Source: Pedobacter sp. V48
GTDB taxonomy: Bacteria > Bacteroidota > Bacteroidia > Sphingobacteriales > Sphingobacteriaceae
Direction of reading: 5' to 3'
Length of the DNA: 53,408 nt
Assembly: GCF_000523515.1 (NCBI RefSeq)
Contig: NZ_AWRU01000034.1
Coordinates: 268,400 to 321,807 of the forward strand
Made by a program: the position numbers and the translations under genes. The notes under the pieces are model-generated. The model was not told where the DNA came from. It was given only the letters and a program-made list of their open reading frames with translations, and ran no database searches. Shown piece after piece: positions 17,795-26,939 of the stretch. Every line of letters begins with the position of its first letter. Position 1 is the stretch's first letter.

Positions 17795-19657
17795 TTATTT
17801 GCTAATATGTACCATTAAAACAGATATATCGGATGGCGAAACACCTGAAATTCGGGATGCTTGTCCGAGTGTTCTTGGTTTTATTTTTAACAATTTTTCA
17901 CGAGCCTCTTTTGATAAAGATACTAATTGAGAATAATCAAAATTTGGATTGATATCTTTGTCTTCCATCTTTTGCATTTTATTTACAATTTCCTGTTCCT
18001 TTTCAAAATAACTCTCATACTTGATTTTTATTTCAGCTTGCTCAATAGTTTCTTTGTCAAATTGATCTAGAAACTCATTGAAGTTAGGACTAACAGTTCT
18101 TATGTGATTTATTCCTACTTGCGGGCGACTTAACAGGTTGAATACTTTTACCGTCTGATTTAATGCGCTTGTTCCTAAATCTTGCAGGAGTGCATTTGCC
18201 TGGGTCATGTCAATTGCTTGTTTTTTAGAGAACTCTACAATAGCATCTGAATTCGCTACTTTTTGTTTAACCAGATCTAAACGTTCATCGTTTATTAAGC
18301 CCAGACTATGACCAATAGGGGAGAGTCTGATATCGGCATTATCTTGTCTAAGTAAAAGTCTGTGTTCTGCTCTGGATGTAAACATTCTATATGGCTCTTC
18401 AGTGCCTTTAGTTACCAGATCATCTATTAAAACACCAATATAGGATTCAGATCGCTTCATGATCAGCTCATGTTTGTCTTTTACCTTTTGATGGGCATTG
18501 ATTCCTGCTATAAAACCCTGACTAGCAGCCTCTTCGTATCCTGTGGTGCCGTTTATTTGGCCAGCAAAAAACAAATTGCTTATTAACTTCGTTTCTAAGG
18601 TTAAAGATAATTGGGTAGGCGGAAAATAATCGTACTCAATTGCATAACCAGGTCTGAACATCTTGGCGCTTTCGAATCCTGGGATCTTAGTTAGTGCTTT
18701 GTATTGTACATCTTCGGGCAATGAGGTAGAGAAACCATTCACGTAGATTTCACAGGTATTCCAGCCTTCTGGCTCGACAAATATTTGATGCCTTTCGCGT
18801 TCGGCAAACCTATTTATCTTGTCTTCTATAGATGGACAGTATCTTGGACCCAGGCCTTTGATCCGGCCGGTAAACATCGGCGATTTTTCAAACCCTTCTT
18901 TTAAGGTCTCGTGTACTTCGGAGTTTGTATAGGTGATCCAGCAGCAACGTTGCTCAGTTGGTCTGGCTACATTAGTGAAGGAAAATCTACCGGGATTTTC
19001 ATCGCCCCATTGCTCTTCCATAACACTGTAATTTAAAGATCTTCCGTCTACTCGGGGAGGGGTGCCGGTTTTCATTCGGCCTGCTTCAAATCCTAACGCT
19101 GTAAGTTGTTCTGTAATTCCGGTTGCTGCTTTTTCTCCGGTACGGCCACCTCCAAATTTTTTCTCGCCGACGTGGATAACACCGTTTAGAAATGTTCCAT
19201 TTGTGAGTACTACAGACTTACCTTTTATCTCGACGCCTAGGGAAGTTTTAACTCCCACTACAGTATTGTTTTTAATGATTAGGCTGCTAACCATGTCTTG
19301 CCAGAAATCGACATTTGGAGTTCGCTCTAAAGCAAGTCGCCATTCTTCGGCAAATCTTTTCCGGTCATTTTGAGTTCTTGGGCTCCACATTGCCGGGCCT
19401 TTAGAAAGATTTAGCATTCTGAATTGAAGAGTTGTCTTATCGCTTATAATTCCAGAGTAACCGCCCATAGCATCGATCTCCCGAACTATTTGTCCTTTGG
19501 CTACTCCACCCATTGCCGGGTTGCAACTCATCTGTGCAATGGTCTCCATGTTCATCGTGATCAATAAAACAGAGGAGCCAAGGTTTGCTGCTGCCGCCGC
19601 AGCTTCGCAACCTGCGTGTCCCGCACCGACAACAATTACATCGTATTCATTAAACAT
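17795..19657 (-). CDS. mnmG: tRNA uridine 5-carboxymethylaminomethyl modification enzyme MnmG
   Basis: MnmG (GidA) works with MnmE to modify wobble uridine 34 in several tRNAs, using FAD, NADH and methylene-tetrahydrofolate. The 620-residue protein has [12 protein letters not shown] (GxGxxG at 11-16), [13 protein letters not shown] and [11 protein letters not shown]. It also has [24 protein letters not shown] with the catalytic-region cysteine motif RYCPSIEDK upstream, and [13 protein letters not shown]. The helical C-terminus (ARISGV-like [13 protein letters not shown]) binds MnmE. Two parS-like sites lie 19-69 bp upstream of its start, consistent with mnmG being origin-proximal in many bacteria. 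Confidence 0.97.
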   Translation of the reverse strand: MFNEYDVIVVGAGHAGCEAAAAAANLGSSVLLITMNMETIAQMSCNPAMGGVAKGQIVREIDAMGGYSGIISDKTTLQFRMLNLSKGPAMWSPRTQNDRKRFAEEWRLALERTPNVDFWQDMVSSLIIKNNTVVGVKTSLGVEIKGKSVVLTNGTFLNGVIHVGEKKFGGGRTGEKAATGITEQLTALGFEAGRMKTGTPPRVDGRSLNYSVMEEQWGDENPGRFSFTNVARPTEQRCCWITYTNSEVHETLKEGFEKSPMFTGRIKGLGPRYCPSIEDKINRFAERERHQIFVEPEGWNTCEIYVNGFSTSLPEDVQYKALTKIPGFESAKMFRPGYAIEYDYFPPTQLSLTLETKLISNLFFAGQINGTTGYEEAASQGFIAGINAHQKVKDKHELIMKRSESYIGVLIDDLVTKGTEEPYRMFTSRAEHRLLLRQDNADIRLSPIGHSLGLINDERLDLVKQKVANSDAIVEFSKKQAIDMTQANALLQDLGTSALNQTVKVFNLLSRPQVGINHIRTVSPNFNEFLDQFDKETIEQAEIKIKYESYFEKEQEIVNKMQKMEDKDINPNFDYSQLVSLSKEAREKLLKIKPRTLGQASRISGVSPSDISVLMVHISK

Positions 19658-19675
19658 AGCTTAGTATATTTTATA

Positions 19676-19691
19676 TGTTCCACGTGAAACT
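19676..19691 (+). promoter_or_regulatory. parS-like ParB-binding site 1
   Basis: TGTTCCACGTGAAACT matches the bacterial parS consensus TGTTNCACGTGAAACA at all but the last base, and at every position of the inner 14 bp. It lies in the 88-bp gap between mnmG and the ABC-F gene. A second copy in inverted orientation follows after 19 bp. Confidence 0.8.
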
Positions 19692-19710
19692 CTGCGATGA
19701 TTTTCCGGAG

Positions 19711-19726
19711 CGTTTCACGTGGAACG
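19711..19726 (-). promoter_or_regulatory. parS-like ParB-binding site 2 (inverted)
   Basis: Read on the minus strand this is CGTTCCACGTGAAACG. Its inner 14 bp are identical to those of site 1 in inverted orientation, and both fully match the parS core. The pair could also fold into a 14-bp stem, but the absence of a T run makes a terminator less likely. Confidence 0.8.
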
Positions 19727-19745
19727 TGTTTGTAAAGTTATTAAT

Positions 19746-21608
19746 TTATTTTTCTGAAAGCTCCAACCATCTCTCCATTACAGTGTTCATTTCGGAATTT
19801 AAGCTTTCTATAGACTTGGTTACGGCTTGAATTCCAATATAGTTTGAGTTATCAATTTCTAACAATGATTGTGTCAGTTTTTCTACTTCTGTTTCAATTT
19901 GAGGAATCCTTGCTTCCAAATCTTCTAATTCTTTCTGCTCCTTGTAGCTTAATTTTTTTTGTGCCACAGAGGTAGGGGCGGGCGTTTGCGATTCTTTCTT
20001 TTTTACTTCTGGCTTTTCTTTTGCAGCATCTAGACTTAATCTGTACTCCGAATAGTTTCCATTGTAAATTGTTACTTCACCATTTCCTTCCATTATAAAT
20101 AATTGCTCGCTCATTTTATCTAACAGATATCTATCATGCGATACTAGTATTAAGACGCCTGGGAAATTTTCAAGAAATTCTTCAAGAACATTTAAAGTGT
20201 CGATATCAAGATCATTTGTAGGCTCATCTAGAATTAAGAAATTTGGATTTTGCATTAAGACTTTCATCAGGTGCAAGCGCTTCTTCTCTCCACCGCTTAG
20301 TTTCTCCACCATGCCATGTTGCTTCTTAGGAGGGAAGAGAAATAACGTTAAAAGTTGAGAGGCTGATATGGTTTGTCCGTCTGCCATTTTAATATATTCG
20401 GCATCAGATTTTACAATATCAATAACACGTTCTTTTTCATTAAAAGCTAAACCCCCTTGTTTATAGTAACCATAAACAGTTGTTTCTCCTGTCCCAACTT
20501 TTCCTTTTTCAGGTTTAAGAAATCCGGTAATAATATTTAGCAACGTGGATTTTCCTGTTCCATTTTTACCAGCAAGACCAATTCTGTCGGCGCGTTTAAA
20601 TGTATAACTGAAATCACTGATGATTTTTTTATCATCAAATGACTGGCCTATATGGTCTAGCTCAAGAATTTTGTTTCCCTGGCGCGACATTTTTACATTT
20701 AAAGTAATACTTTGATTGTCAGTCCGTTGCTTTGTTTTGCTATCTAAGTCGTAAAATGCATCAATTCTTGCCTGAGATTTGGTAGTACGTGCCTGCGGCA
20801 TCCTTCTCATCCACTCTAATTCTTTCTTTAAAAGATTTTTGTTCTTTTGAAAAGTACTCTCATCAGCTGCTTCTCTTTCGGATTTCTTTTCAAGGAAGTA
20901 GGCATAGTTGCCATTGTAATTATATATTTTTCCTCTGTCTAACTCAACAATTGTATTACATACATTGTCGAGAAAATAACGATCGTGCGTAACCAATAGG
21001 ATCGTTTTATTTCCCGATGTAAGCAATTTCTCTAACCATTCAATCGTATCTATGTCCAGATGATTCGTTGGCTCATCTAATACATAGATTTCAGGATCTT
21101 CAATAAGGAGTTTCGCCAGGGCCAAGCGCTTTTTCTGTCCTCCGGAGAGGGTAGAAATCTGTTGCTGTAAATGAGTGATCCCCATCCGGCTAAGAATGGT
21201 TTTTATCTCATGTTCATACTCCCAGGCATTGTGTTCGCTTAATTCCTCGTATAAGCGATTTAATGTCTTTTCATCTGGATTAGGGTTTTCTATCAGCTCT
21301 TCGTATTCTTTGATGAGCTGTTGCTGCTTGTTTTCCAACGAAAATATGAAATCACTAATGGAGTGACCTTCGGTGAAAGAAGGCTCCTGATCAAGAAATC
21401 CAATCTTTACTGATTTATTTTTTACAATTTTACCCTCAAGAGGTGAGAATCTTTCGGCAAGTAACTTTAATAGGGTGCTCTTTCCGGCGCCATTTATTCC
21501 GACTAGCGCTACGCGCTGCCCGGTTTGTATGCCCAGAGTTAAATTTTTAAAAAGCCATTCATCGTGATAAGCATGGCCTAAGTTTTCGGCTGCAATTAGT
21601 GTGCTCAA
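19746..21608 (-). CDS. ABC-F family ATPase (Uup-like)
   Basis: The 620-residue protein has two ATP-binding cassettes and no membrane segment. Cassette 1 has Walker A GINGAGKST (37-45), LSGGQKKR and DEPTNHLD. Cassette 2 has GKNGTGKST, LSGGEKKR and DEPTNDLD. A linker with RRMPQARTTKSQARIDAF lies between them. The lysine/glutamate-rich C-terminal coiled coil (about 555-620) matches the Uup type. ABC-F proteins act on ribosomes; Uup is also tied to DNA transposition and precise excision. A -7 promoter box lies 39-46 bp upstream. A resistance role is not indicated. Confidence 0.9.
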   Translation of the reverse strand: MSTLIAAENLGHAYHDEWLFKNLTLGIQTGQRVALVGINGAGKSTLLKLLAERFSPLEGKIVKNKSVKIGFLDQEPSFTEGHSISDFIFSLENKQQQLIKEYEELIENPNPDEKTLNRLYEELSEHNAWEYEHEIKTILSRMGITHLQQQISTLSGGQKKRLALAKLLIEDPEIYVLDEPTNHLDIDTIEWLEKLLTSGNKTILLVTHDRYFLDNVCNTIVELDRGKIYNYNGNYAYFLEKKSEREAADESTFQKNKNLLKKELEWMRRMPQARTTKSQARIDAFYDLDSKTKQRTDNQSITLNVKMSRQGNKILELDHIGQSFDDKKIISDFSYTFKRADRIGLAGKNGTGKSTLLNIITGFLKPEKGKVGTGETTVYGYYKQGGLAFNEKERVIDIVKSDAEYIKMADGQTISASQLLTLFLFPPKKQHGMVEKLSGGEKKRLHLMKVLMQNPNFLILDEPTNDLDIDTLNVLEEFLENFPGVLILVSHDRYLLDKMSEQLFIMEGNGEVTIYNGNYSEYRLSLDAAKEKPEVKKKESQTPAPTSVAQKKLSYKEQKELEDLEARIPQIETEVEKLTQSLLEIDNSNYIGIQAVTKSIESLNSEMNTVMERWLELSEK

Positions 21609-21914
21609 AGTCTGTGTTTAACGAGATTATAGATAAGAAATTACTACAAAAGTAAGCAATAATTATTTGGTATATAGCTGGGCTTATTCAATATAAAGGA
21701 TTTTGATCTTACACCAGCATAAGTTTAGGTCTTTGAATTGTAACGAAAATGTTATATTACGATTTCGTAAAATAAGAACAATGATGCTTTTGAAGATAAA
21801 AGAGGTTAAAAAACGGCCTTATTAGCAGGCTTTAGAAACAATAATTGGAGGCAATCCAATACTTATGTCGTAAAGAAGACAAGTCTCGGCAATAAGCTTA
21901 AAAACAGCCAAATA
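21609..21914. other. 306-bp region between ybeY and the ABC-F gene
   Basis: No intact gene is seen. A 14-codon frame begins ATGATGCTTTTG at 21781 and stops at 21825. In the -1 frame an open stretch (21810-21929) continues with KTALLAGFRNNNWRQ, so a single shift at a run of six A would join them into about 49 residues. I do not recognise the product. A palindrome TTACGATTTCGTAA lies near 21755. The ABC-F promoter box is at 21647-21654. Confidence 0.4.
21647..21654 (-). promoter_or_regulatory. -7 element of the ABC-F gene promoter (TACTTTTG)
   Basis: This is an exact TAnnTTTG match on the minus strand, predicting transcription from about 21642 and a 34-nt leader to the ATG at 21608. No well-spaced -33 TTG is evident. 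Confidence 0.45.
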
Positions 21915-22349
21915 TCAAGGATTGGATAAAAGTGCAAGATAATGGTCTTCGCGCGCGGTCATGAGTGTTTTTGCAGCCTTAGTTTTGTCCTTAAATCCTA
22001 AAAGATGAAGCGCTCCGTGAATCATTACCCTACACAATTCCTGCTCAACGGTGTGCTTAAATGTTGCCGCATTTTCCTTTATTCTTTCAATGCTGATAAA
22101 TATATCCCCCACAATCGTTTTAATCTCTTCTGAGTTGTCAAAAGTGATTACATCAGTATATGTGTCATGATTAAGATAATCCTGGTTTATGCGCAGCAGG
22201 TATTCGTCGGAGCAAAGTATAAAATTCAATTCCTTTAAAAGATACCCTTCTGCTGCAATGGCAGATTTGAGCCAATCCTTAATGTCGGTCTTCTTTTTTA
22301 TGGTATAGTTGGTGTCTTCTGTAAAAAAATTAATGCTCGGTTTGCTCAT
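21915..22349 (-). CDS. ybeY: rRNA maturation endoribonuclease YbeY
   Basis: YbeY is a zinc-dependent single-strand endoribonuclease needed for 16S rRNA 3' maturation and ribosome quality control. The 144-residue protein has the family core YTDVITFDNS, VGDIFISIERI and the metal motif HGALHLLGFKD (His111, His115). At the place of the third histidine (HGxLHLxGxxH) this protein has Asp121, a change I recall as usual in Bacteroidota homologues. It starts 11 bp after the DUF4175 gene on the same strand and is probably co-transcribed with it. Confidence 0.93.
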   Translation of the reverse strand: MSKPSINFFTEDTNYTIKKKTDIKDWLKSAIAAEGYLLKELNFILCSDEYLLRINQDYLNHDTYTDVITFDNSEEIKTIVGDIFISIERIKENAATFKHTVEQELCRVMIHGALHLLGFKDKTKAAKTLMTAREDHYLALLSNP

Positions 22350-22360
22350 CAGATCATAAA

Positions 22361-25300
22361 TTATTGGGGCGAATTTAGCAATTTAAAGTACTCTGTTATT
22401 TTCTTTTTATAGAAGAAGTTTAAATCAGGCGGCAATTTCTGCAGCCATTCTGTTTCTGATTGTTGTAGTTTTTTAAATTTTTCGAGCATCTGTTTGTAAG
22501 AAGGGGGGAAATCTTTAGCGGCTTTTGCCTCTCTTTTTGCGTCCTGATCTTGTTCCCGCTGTGCATTCTCTGCATCAAGTAATTTTGTAAGAATTGTTTT
22601 TTGACGATTAAGGGTTTCTTGTTCTATTTTTTTGTTAACTAATTCACTCTCAGTGGACTTCATGTCTTCTATCAGTTGATTGAGGTTTCCGAGCCCATTT
22701 TTCCCGTCTTTATTTTGCTCCTGATTTATTTTCTGAATTGCTTCTCTGATCATTTGTTGTTGCTGAGCCATTTTTGCAAACTCCTGACTCATTTGCCCTT
22801 TCGGTACACTACCTTTATTCCCATTCTTTTGAAGCTGATTGCGTGCTTTTTGCATGTTGTTATTAAGCTGCTTTTGCATTTGCTGAAGTTGCTGCATGCT
22901 GCTTCCTTTCCCTTGCCCTTGCCCACCACCTTTAGCATTTTTCTTCATATTTTGCACCTGGTCCAGCGCTTCATTCAGCATTAAGGTCAGGTTGTTTATA
23001 GATGTCATGGTATATTGTTGATTTCTGTTTGCCATGGCTGTGTTTCTTTCTCCAAGGTTTTCCAGACTTTTATCAATATTGAAGTTGATCTTCTGCATTT
23101 CTTCATTAACTGCCGTTTCAATTTGTGGCACCCTTTTGCTTAAAGAGAATAAACTATCGGCAATGGTTTTCATATTGTCTTTAATACTGCGTTGTTTCTG
23201 TACGTTTTGCGTATAGAGAGGATCATTGCTATTCATCCCTTTCAGGTTCAGCATAACCTTTTCCTGATCAAAAGAGGTGTTCAGCAGGTTTTTTAACAAC
23301 TGACGTAGCTCGGCAATATTCAGATTACTTTCCATTTCAGCAGATTCCTGCTGCATTTGCTCCATTTGTTTGGCCACCTTTTCCATTTGTTCAGCCGCTT
23401 TCTGCTGACTCTTTGAGGCATCTTTTTTATTATTTTGATCTAATTTGTTCTCGCTGTCCTTTTGTTGTTGTTTGATTTCAGATGTTTCTTTTTCAGGATT
23501 TTTAAATGGATTTGGAAGCTCCATTTGCTGGTTTTTCTCATCTAGTTTCTCCAGTTCTTTTTTAATGTCGTCGAATTCAGAAGAGAGTTTTTTCTGTTCT
23601 TCTTTAAGCTTGTCGGCCGCTGCGTCTTTTTCTGCACCTTTTTGGGATAATTCTTTTTGCTCCTTAGCAAGGTCATTTAGCCTGTCGGTGTTGTTTTTTA
23701 GGTTCTGTTCAAATTCCAATTGCTTGTAAAGCTCTAATATCCTGTCAAGTTCATTCTTTAAAGACTTGTTGTCCATTTGCATTTTAGACAACTCAGTTTG
23801 AGTTTGATCCTTATTGTTCTCGTCCATTAGGTTTTGAAGCTTTTGAAGAAGCTCTTTGGTTTTTTCATTAAGAACATTGTTGAACAGGTCATCAATCTTC
23901 TTTTGTTTCTCCATTAATTCGTCTTTTAAAGCATTATTCTCTTCTTTTTGGAGTGTGTTTTTTTCATTTAATGACTTGATTTCCTCAACGGCTTTTTCAA
24001 GCTGCTGCTGCTTATCCAGCAGTTGCTCTATCTGTTTCTTATCATCGAAAGAGAGTTGTTTCTTGTCAAGCAGCGTTTCCCCAAGTTTTTTACTGTCTTT
24101 TTCAACTTCGGAGGCCAGTTTAATGGTTTTTTCCATTTTCTGCTTCAGCTCTGTGCTTCCCTGGTTTATTTTTTCGGCAACCTGTTGCTGTGTGGGAACT
24201 TCGAATACCTTTATCGCCGATTTAGTCTTTTTAGCCCCGTTTACCGCATCGTTATCTGCCACCTCAAAATAGTACTCTAAAGCTTGCCCGGGCTTTAGAG
24301 GGGTCTCATTTAGATTCCATAGGTAAAAAAATGCGTCTTCCTGTTGATTCTTTTTTATCGAAATGGATTTTGTCAGAGTGCTTTTTAGTACACCATTTTC
24401 CTTGATATTGTATTGAAATTTGAGCGAACTAAATCCATGATCGTCTGATATATTCCCGGAAAAATATAGAGCCTTGCTGCTTAAGGAATCTGGGGTTTCT
24501 ACAATTGAGATGTTAGGGAATTCGTCCTTAATAACAGCTATTTGATGAGAGAGCGAGTCTTTACTGTTTATAAAGCTATTTTTAGGCGTGATTTGATATC
24601 CTGTATTTTCCTGCAACTTTTTGCTGAAGCTAAAGGTATTGCTGTTTGAATTCAAAGCGTACTGTTTGCCTCCAATGATAAAGTTAAGCGCACTACTATT
24701 CTCTGTATTTAACAACCAGGTTATTTTGGTTCCCTCGGGGATTAGTAAATCACCTGCATTTTGGATGATTTCTTCTTTTTTGTTTAGATAAGCGGGGTAT
24801 TGGAGTTTAGCGGTAATATTGAGTACAGAAGGGCGGGGTTTAACCTCAATTGTGTGAGGAATAGAATTAAAGCCCCCGGCGGAGAACTGAATATTTTTAT
24901 TCTTTTGCAGGTTTTTGAATATATAAATAAAGCGGTTGTTGCCTTCCTTTTCTAATTTGTAGGTATTCGTTCCATCTGAAACATATACATCCTGAGGGAG
25001 TTCGTTTCCTGTGGTTTTAAGTTTAAGGGTAAAGTCATCGCCCTGCGGAACCATTAAGGTTTTGTTTAACATCACAAAATCAAAAGGAGCTTTAGGGAGA
25101 ATTTCTTTGTTATACTGAACAAAACTGCTTGTCCCTTCTTTTAATATGGCTGGTGCAATTATGCCAATTAGCAAGATAACAGAGAGGGGTATGAGAAAGT
25201 ATTTAACGTGCTTTTTGTTGTCTTTTAGTTTGATTGCATTTGCAAAAGGAACGGGTCTCAGTTCCATTATTTTCTGATCAATCCCAGCTAAGATTAGTTG

Positions 25301-25678
25301 ATTGTTGTTTGGATGCTGATTAGCAAGCGCCTGAAGCTGAAGGGTGTTTAGTAACTTATCTTTTACATTAAAAAAATGATCGCCAATTAATGTAGCAGCT
25401 TCCTCGATGCTTAAATTCTTACTTAGTTTGAAGTAAGAAAGGGCAGGTTTTATAATGAGAAATGATATTACCCCTACAGAAAACACTATAAATGAGAAAA
25501 AAAGGAAGGTTTTAGTGCCTACGCCAGGGTTTGTATAATAAACAAACAGAAAGAGGAAAAGATAACCCAGAAGTAGCAGGGCTGCTGCATAGATAGATCC
25601 CCGCACCAGCTTATTTAGATAAAACTTTTGCGTAAACTCATTAACTTTAGCTATTAAAATGGCGTAATTATTATTCAT
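22361..25678 (-). CDS. DUF4175 large membrane/coiled-coil protein
   Basis: The 1105-residue protein has three N-terminal membrane helices (about 28-48, 57-76 and 160-179). A mostly beta periplasmic region follows (about 200-490), with DDHGFSSLKFQYNI and ALEYYFEVADNDAVNGAKKTKS. The rest is a very long Glu/Lys/Gln-rich coiled coil (about 500-780) and a Gln/Asn-rich helical part (about 880-1000). This layout matches the Bacteroidota DUF4175 family, whose function is unknown. It probably spans the inner membrane with the coiled coil in the periplasm. It is the first gene of an operon with ybeY. Confidence 0.88.
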   Translation of the reverse strand: MNNNYAILIAKVNEFTQKFYLNKLVRGSIYAAALLLLGYLFLFLFVYYTNPGVGTKTFLFFSFIVFSVGVISFLIIKPALSYFKLSKNLSIEEAATLIGDHFFNVKDKLLNTLQLQALANQHPNNNQLILAGIDQKIMELRPVPFANAIKLKDNKKHVKYFLIPLSVILLIGIIAPAILKEGTSSFVQYNKEILPKAPFDFVMLNKTLMVPQGDDFTLKLKTTGNELPQDVYVSDGTNTYKLEKEGNNRFIYIFKNLQKNKNIQFSAGGFNSIPHTIEVKPRPSVLNITAKLQYPAYLNKKEEIIQNAGDLLIPEGTKITWLLNTENSSALNFIIGGKQYALNSNSNTFSFSKKLQENTGYQITPKNSFINSKDSLSHQIAVIKDEFPNISIVETPDSLSSKALYFSGNISDDHGFSSLKFQYNIKENGVLKSTLTKSISIKKNQQEDAFFYLWNLNETPLKPGQALEYYFEVADNDAVNGAKKTKSAIKVFEVPTQQQVAEKINQGSTELKQKMEKTIKLASEVEKDSKKLGETLLDKKQLSFDDKKQIEQLLDKQQQLEKAVEEIKSLNEKNTLQKEENNALKDELMEKQKKIDDLFNNVLNEKTKELLQKLQNLMDENNKDQTQTELSKMQMDNKSLKNELDRILELYKQLEFEQNLKNNTDRLNDLAKEQKELSQKGAEKDAAADKLKEEQKKLSSEFDDIKKELEKLDEKNQQMELPNPFKNPEKETSEIKQQQKDSENKLDQNNKKDASKSQQKAAEQMEKVAKQMEQMQQESAEMESNLNIAELRQLLKNLLNTSFDQEKVMLNLKGMNSNDPLYTQNVQKQRSIKDNMKTIADSLFSLSKRVPQIETAVNEEMQKINFNIDKSLENLGERNTAMANRNQQYTMTSINNLTLMLNEALDQVQNMKKNAKGGGQGQGKGSSMQQLQQMQKQLNNNMQKARNQLQKNGNKGSVPKGQMSQEFAKMAQQQQMIREAIQKINQEQNKDGKNGLGNLNQLIEDMKSTESELVNKKIEQETLNRQKTILTKLLDAENAQREQDQDAKREAKAAKDFPPSYKQMLEKFKKLQQSETEWLQKLPPDLNFFYKKKITEYFKLLNSPQ

Positions 25679-25770
25679 TAAAACAGTGGAATGGGTAATA
25701 AAGTTAAAAAATAACTTTAAGAAAACGTTCAGATAAACATTTAACGAGTATTTTTAGAAAAAGTATATTT

Positions 25771-26583
25771 ATGAAATCATCAATTTTAGTCATTACCCTT
25801 ATGGCTGTATTTACGAAAAGCTTTGATCCTCAGCCTAAACCAATTGTTAAGGGAAGTTCATGGAATAATAATCCTGTTATTGCGCATCGTGGGGCATGGA
25901 AAAAGAATAATTTACCTGAAAACTCTATTGCCTCTCTAAAAGAAGCGATAAGATTAGGCTGTTATGGCTCTGAATTTGATGTTCATATGACTTCGGATAG
26001 CGTTTTGGTTATTAACCATGATCCTGACTTTTATGGACTTCATATTGCAGAAGTAACGTATAAGGAGCTTTTGACCAAAAAACATCCAAATGGCGAAAAT
26101 ATTCCTACTCTGGAAGCGTATTTAAAAGAGGGAATAAAGCAGAAGAAAATGAAGCTGATTCTGGAGATAAAACCATCGAAAGCAGATCCGGAAAGAGATC
26201 AGAAATTAACTGATCGTGCAGTTGCAATGGTTAAGAAATTGAAAGCGAAAGAATGGGTTGATTACATTAGTTTTAGCTATGATGTTTTGAAGCGGGTTTT
26301 GGAATTGGATCCTAAAGCTAAGGTGGCTTATTTGAATGGAGACGCATCTTTAGATAAACTTAAAGCCGATGGATTTTATGGTGCGGATTATCACTACAGC
26401 GTTTACCAAAAAGGAGAGTGGTTTGCTAAGGCTAAAGAATTGGGTTTAACTATTAATGCCTGGACAGTTAATAATCCTGAGGACATGAAATGGCTGCTTA
26501 AGAATAAGGTGGAGTTTATAACTACGAACGAACCTGAATTGGCTTTTGAGACCATCAAAGCAACACAGCCTGAGAATAAATAA
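25771..26583 (+). CDS. Secreted glycerophosphodiester phosphodiesterase
   Basis: The 270-residue protein begins with a short hydrophobic leader (SILVITLMAVFTKSF), then a GDPD TIM barrel. The catalytic set is visible: IAHRG with His39 and Arg40, LPENS with Glu50, SEFDVHMT with Glu68 and Asp70, and NHDPDFYG with His83. LILEIKP and the C-terminal NAWTVNNPEDM and ITNEP-like ITTNEPEL complete the family pattern. It likely hydrolyses glycerophosphodiesters to glycerol-3-phosphate outside the cytoplasm. A TATTTTTA box (one mismatch to the -7 consensus) lies about 20 bp upstream. Confidence 0.9.
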   Translation: MKSSILVITLMAVFTKSFDPQPKPIVKGSSWNNNPVIAHRGAWKKNNLPENSIASLKEAIRLGCYGSEFDVHMTSDSVLVINHDPDFYGLHIAEVTYKELLTKKHPNGENIPTLEAYLKEGIKQKKMKLILEIKPSKADPERDQKLTDRAVAMVKKLKAKEWVDYISFSYDVLKRVLELDPKAKVAYLNGDASLDKLKADGFYGADYHYSVYQKGEWFAKAKELGLTINAWTVNNPEDMKWLLKNKVEFITTNEPELAFETIKATQPENK

Positions 26584-26601
26584 AAGGCTATAAAACAAAA
26601 A

Positions 26602-26626
26602 AGCATCGCAGGTTATCTGCGATGCT
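26602..26626 (-). terminator. Rho-independent terminator of the cold-shock gene
   Basis: A perfect 10-bp stem AGCATCGCAG/CTGCGATGCT encloses a 5-nt loop. Read on the minus strand it is followed by TTTTTTGTTTT, so it ends the cold-shock transcript. On the plus strand the following T tract is poor, but the stem may still help end the diesterase transcript. Confidence 0.85.
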
Positions 26627-26649
26627 GTACAATTTATGTTTTTAATAAT

Positions 26650-26841
26650 CTAGATTACTTTAACATTAATCGCATTCAACCCTTTTTTACCGCTTTCAAC
26701 ATCGTATTCAACTTTGTCGTTTTCACGAATTTCATCGATAAGGCCTGTTGAATGTACAAAAATTTCGCTATCTCCGTTTGCTGGAATGATGAATCCGAAA
26801 CCTTTAGTTACATTAAAAAATTTTACTGTTCCTTCTTGCAT
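26650..26841 (-). CDS. CspA-family cold-shock protein
   Basis: This 63-residue single-domain OB-fold protein binds single-stranded RNA and DNA as an RNA chaperone. RNP1 is KGFGFI (13-18) and RNP2 is IFVH (27-30); the C-terminal KKGLNAINVKVI is typical. The gene has its own terminator. Its upstream region holds TACATTGC (about 26867-26874, minus strand), a two-mismatch -7 box preceded by TTG at 23 bp, so the promoter is only tentative. Confidence 0.94.
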   Translation of the reverse strand: MQEGTVKFFNVTKGFGFIIPANGDSEIFVHSTGLIDEIRENDKVEYDVESGKKGLNAINVKVI

Positions 26842-26939
26842 TGTATTATTTATTAAAAATTAAGTGTGCAATGTACATATTATTTTTTTATTAAAATGCA
26901 AGTGCTTTATATTTTGATTAATATAAAATGAGAAAAGCA

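Noticed and set aside
19677..19725. Terminator hairpin for the ABC-F gene formed by the two parS-like cores
   Set aside because: The 14-bp stem is perfect, but no T run follows on either strand, and each arm alone matches parS.
21820..21845. Short GCCT/AGGC stem followed by T run, as ybeY terminator on the minus strand
   Set aside because: The stem is only 4 bp with a 7-nt loop, too weak to call.
22676..24280. Several Ser/Phe-rich open frames on the plus strand
   Set aside because: They are antisense to the Lys/Glu/Gln-rich coiled coil of the DUF4175 gene; such codon runs remove stops on the opposite strand.
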